Source of the DNA: Enterococcaceae bacterium
Lineage (GTDB): Bacteria; Bacillota; Bacilli; Lactobacillales; Enterococcaceae
Assembly (NCBI GenBank): GCA_022649665.1
Contig: JALCOL010000004.1
Coordinates: forward strand, 124,001-188,000
DNA length: 64,000 nucleotides
Direction: 5' to 3'
Shown in pieces: positions 61,414 to 64,000 of the stretch (position 1 is the first letter of the stretch; every line of letters starts with the position of its first letter). The notes under the pieces were generated by a model, which was not told the origin of the DNA, searched no databases, and saw only the letters and a list, made by a program, of their open reading frames with translations. A program made the translations under genes and the position numbers.

Positions 61414-62451
61414 ATGTTAAAGAAACTGACCATATTGGTGTTTGGATTATTGCTCACGATCGGCATACTGCCACTGAATGTTTTGGCCGCAGATGATGGA
61501 AGCGAAGTTGGGTTTACGATCACGCCGCATTTACAAGCAAATCAGCGGAACACCGGCAACAGTTTCTTTGACCTTGCTGTCAAACCCGATGAAGAATTGG
61601 ACCTTTCCTTTGACATCATCAACTCTTCTGGAAAGGAACAAACTTTCGATATCGCTGTCAACCCGGCTTATACGAATGATGCCGGGCAAATCGATTATGT
61701 CGATTCTGACCACAAACGCGACGCAACACTAAAAGTAGATCTGGCAAAGATCGCGGACTATGAAAAAGCCGCAACGGTCGCTGCCGGTGAAACGAAGACG
61801 GTCCCGCTCAAAATCAAAGTTCCGGCAGAAGCCTTTCAAGGTGAAGTCTTAGGCGGGATCCATGTGACCCGCCGGACAGCAGAAGGTGAGCAGGAAGGCG
61901 CACAATTAGTCAACAAGTTCGCTTATGTAATCGGTTTGAAAATGACTGAAAACGAAACAGCGATCAAGCGCGACTTGAAGCTGCTGGATGTCAATGCCGG
62001 CTTGTCATACCACCATACGAGTGTCAAAGCACAGATGCAAAATCCTGAACCAACAGCGATGGGGCATCTCGAATTTGATGCAAAAGTCACCAAAAAAGGT
62101 TCTGACAAAGTCATCAAAGAACAAAAAAGCAAAGATCTATCGATGGCGCCAAACTCAAGCTTCGATTATGTGATCGATTGGAAAAATCAGGAACTGGAAG
62201 CGGGCGACTATCACCTGGCACTAGTCGTGAAAGATGCGCAGGATAACGAATGGAAGTTCGATAAAGACTTTACGATCACTGCTAAAGAAGCGAAGAAATA
62301 CAATGCTTCAGCAGTCGAATTAGTCAAGAAAGATCATACACCGTGGATCTACGCTCTCGTTGGGCTCCTTCTAGCGATCATCGTTGGTTTCATTATCTTC
62401 CTCATCATCAAACGCCGAAAGAATGAAGAGACTGAAGCGGAAGCCAAATAA
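61414..62451 (+). CDS. DUF916/DUF3324 WxL-interacting membrane protein
   Basis: A 345-residue exported protein: signal peptide (residues 1-25, ends VLA), DUF916 domain (VGFTITPHLQANQRNTGNSF to about residue 150) and DUF3324 domain (about 160-290). A C-terminal membrane segment (ALVGLLLAIIVGFIIFLIIK) and a basic tail with KRRKNEE follow. Such proteins bind both peptidoglycan and WxL domains and hold the complex at the surface. It is the last gene of the WxL operon; a hairpin follows at 62473. Confidence 0.93.
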   Translation: MLKKLTILVFGLLLTIGILPLNVLAADDGSEVGFTITPHLQANQRNTGNSFFDLAVKPDEELDLSFDIINSSGKEQTFDIAVNPAYTNDAGQIDYVDSDHKRDATLKVDLAKIADYEKAATVAAGETKTVPLKIKVPAEAFQGEVLGGIHVTRRTAEGEQEGAQLVNKFAYVIGLKMTENETAIKRDLKLLDVNAGLSYHHTSVKAQMQNPEPTAMGHLEFDAKVTKKGSDKVIKEQKSKDLSMAPNSSFDYVIDWKNQELEAGDYHLALVVKDAQDNEWKFDKDFTITAKEAKKYNASAVELVKKDHTPWIYALVGLLLAIIVGFIIFLIIKRRKNEETEAEAK

Positions 62452-62472
62452 GGGCTCTCCGCAAAAAATAAA

Positions 62473-62516
62473 ACGCGATGGAATGGTATCAACAACCTCC
62501 CAGCGCGTCTTTTTTT
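62473..62516 (+). terminator. Terminator after the WxL operon
   Basis: ACGCGATGG pairs with CCAGCGCGT, with one mismatch, around a long loop, followed by seven T. Confidence 0.6.
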
Positions 62517-62613
62517 CGATATTTGTAAGATCTTCTTAATATGTAAGCGGAACCTCGCAAAATAAATCATGATAAAATTAAAGAAAGGAGAAAATTCGGG
62601 AGGAGGGGTATTT

Positions 62614-64000
62614 TTGGAACTTTTCGAACTGCTGGACCCAACCGAGCAGCGAGGCGTCCGCATTCTTCAATCGGTCTTGCGAGAGGGCGGGAAAAGAAAA
62701 GTCAGTCAGCTGGCAGAGGAGCTGGAAGTCAACCGGGCAACGATCAAAGAAGATATTGAACTATTAAAAACGATGGTGGGTCAATTCGATAAAAAGATTT
62801 TATTTGTTTACGACGGCGAATCGCTGCAAATCGAGACGAACGGAAAACTAACCAGCTTGGAACTCTATTACGCTTATCTGCAGCAGTCGATCAATTACCA
62901 AATCCTGCTCGCGATTTATGAACACGGCCGCTTTTCCCTGAAATCGCTGGCATATCAATTGATGATCAGTACGGCGACTTTATCCCGCCGAATCAAGACG
63001 GTCAATCTTTTACTCGAAGAATTCACACTCGTGATCAAAAATGGCCAGCTGCAAGGAACGGAACTGCAGATCCGCTACTTTTATTTTATGCTGTTTTGGT
63101 TTGGGCGGCCGTATCATATCAACCAAAAAAAGTTTAAAGACCCGGCGACTAGTGAATTCGTCAGGCTTATGGCGCGGCGCTTGCAGATCTCTTTGTCGTA
63201 TGATGCTGAAATGAAACTTTTGATCTGGCTGAGCATCTCCAAACGGCGGATGTCGCAGTTTGACAGCGCAGAAATGCAGTATTTTGACTTGCTTGATGCA
63301 GGTGGTTTCCGCGATGATTTGTTTGTTGAGGTGCACCGGCTGCTTGCGCATTTTTATAGCCGCTATGCGTTTGAATGGAATACTGCTGAAGCTCAGCTGC
63401 TGTTTGTTTTCCTGTTGGCTCATATCGATTTGTCTGCCGAGAGTCCATACGTGCAGCAGTTGCTGGCGGCAGGGCTCGCGCATGACTATCCGGCGGCCAA
63501 ACTCAACCGATATGTGCGGGAGAAGATCCTTGCGAATTTTATTACGGATCGTTTAAGTGAAGGATATCTCAAGCAATTCACGCTTGAACTCTATCAAGCG
63601 CATTGCCTTTTCTACTATTTTAATGGTGCGATCTACTTTTTGGAGCACACGGGTCTGATCCACGTCTTGGATAAACTGCCAATCACGATCGTCGAAGAGT
63701 ATTGCCGTCAGCTGGTCGATGAGGTGGAAGAATACATCCAGATTCCCAGAATTAAAAAAGATATTTCCTACTGGCTCCTTTTTCAGCAGTATATCAATCT
63801 GCTCTATGTCGGCTATATCGATCTGCAGTTTTATTTGAAGATCGGCTGTGATTTTCCCTTTTCAAAAAGTTTAGCAGGGACGTTTCGCGACCATATTTTT
63901 TATAATCTCGACCCTCGGATCAAAGTCAAACTCGAGAAATATATCGACGGCGAAAAATATGATCTGATCATCAGCAATATTCAAAGAGAATATCGCGGAC
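62614..64000 (+). CDS. Mga-family transcription regulator, truncated by the window end
   Basis: An open frame runs from TTG 62614 (behind GAGGAGGGG) to the end of the window, at least 462 codons. The protein starts MELFELLDPTEQRGVRILQS. It has two helix-turn-helix segments (VSQLAEELEVNRATIKEDIE, and LKSLAYQLMISTATLSRRIK near residue 115), then helical PRD-like regions. The end (YDLIISNIQ) looks like the start of an EIIB-like domain. This is the Mga/AtxA-type layout. It stands directly downstream of the WxL operon and probably regulates it, as such genes often do in enterococci. The stop lies outside. Confidence 0.85.
   Translation, partial: MELFELLDPTEQRGVRILQSVLREGGKRKVSQLAEELEVNRATIKEDIELLKTMVGQFDKKILFVYDGESLQIETNGKLTSLELYYAYLQQSINYQILLAIYEHGRFSLKSLAYQLMISTATLSRRIKTVNLLLEEFTLVIKNGQLQGTELQIRYFYFMLFWFGRPYHINQKKFKDPATSEFVRLMARRLQISLSYDAEMKLLIWLSISKRRMSQFDSAEMQYFDLLDAGGFRDDLFVEVHRLLAHFYSRYAFEWNTAEAQLLFVFLLAHIDLSAESPYVQQLLAAGLAHDYPAAKLNRYVREKILANFITDRLSEGYLKQFTLELYQAHCLFYYFNGAIYFLEHTGLIHVLDKLPITIVEEYCRQLVDEVEEYIQIPRIKKDISYWLLFQQYINLLYVGYIDLQFYLKIGCDFPFSKSLAGTFRDHIFYNLDPRIKVKLEKYIDGEKYDLIISNIQREYRG

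Overview
The window is one contiguous piece of a Gram-positive (Firmicutes) chromosome. It most resembles Lactobacillales, probably Enterococcaceae or a relative. The reasons are a Gram-positive-type PolC, the ylxR/ylxQ pair between nusA and infB, strong GGAGG ribosome binding sites with several TTG/GTG starts, a WxL / DUF916 surface-protein locus, and an Mga-type regulator beside that locus. The taxonomic placement is inference; no species was identified. I see no rRNA or tRNA gene, CRISPR array, insertion sequence or phage gene.

Layout. (1) 1-3350: the end of a metal P-type ATPase, then tsaB, two rimI-like acetyltransferases and tsaD (t6A tRNA modification). (2) 3351-22371: conserved housekeeping block rpsB, tsf, pyrH, frr, uppS, cdsA, rseP, proS, polC, rimP, nusA, ylxR, ylxQ, infB, rbfA. 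(3) 22380-32700: independent small units: a fluoride riboswitch with a fluoride-type CLC exporter, yajQ, yitT-sipS, lysA, a SufT-like gene, a flavin-fold oxidase, a DXS-like enzyme, and a LexA-box-controlled Y-family polymerase with a YolD partner. (4) 32729-36487: DUF454 plus a CydDC-like ABC exporter pair. (5) 36530-54170: a sulfur island in two operons. The first is an APC permease with cbiX, met8, hemC and hemD. The second is about 13 kb and is preceded by a T-box leader: lysR, cysT, cysW, cysA, aprA-like, aprB-like, cysD, cysN, sulfite reductase, SUMT, lysR, and a sulfate-binding protein. (6) 54281-55348: a secondary-alcohol-dehydrogenase-like gene. (7) 55716-64000: a WxL surface locus ending in a truncated Mga-family regulator.

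How the genes work together. The sulfur island can be read as a whole pathway. Sulfate is imported (binding protein, CysT, CysW, CysA) and activated to APS by CysD/CysN. APS is reduced to sulfite by an AprA/AprB-type flavoprotein and ferredoxin pair, because neither CysC nor CysH is present. A siroheme sulfite reductase then makes sulfide. Siroheme for that enzyme is made from porphobilinogen by HemC, HemD, SUMT, Met8 and CbiX, which are shared between the two operons. Three control signals stand out. The T-box reads best as methionine-specific. The two operon promoters each carry an ATAG-N7-(C/G)TAT element at almost the same distance upstream of the -35. The large operon encodes two LysR-type regulators.

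The best leads for something undescribed are: the AprAB-based assimilatory sulfate route under methionine T-box plus LysR control, the unassigned C-terminal domain on CysN, the permease fused into the siroheme operon, a codon-context bias that creates GATC, and the large unassigned WxL protein with an AT-rich inserted-looking segment.
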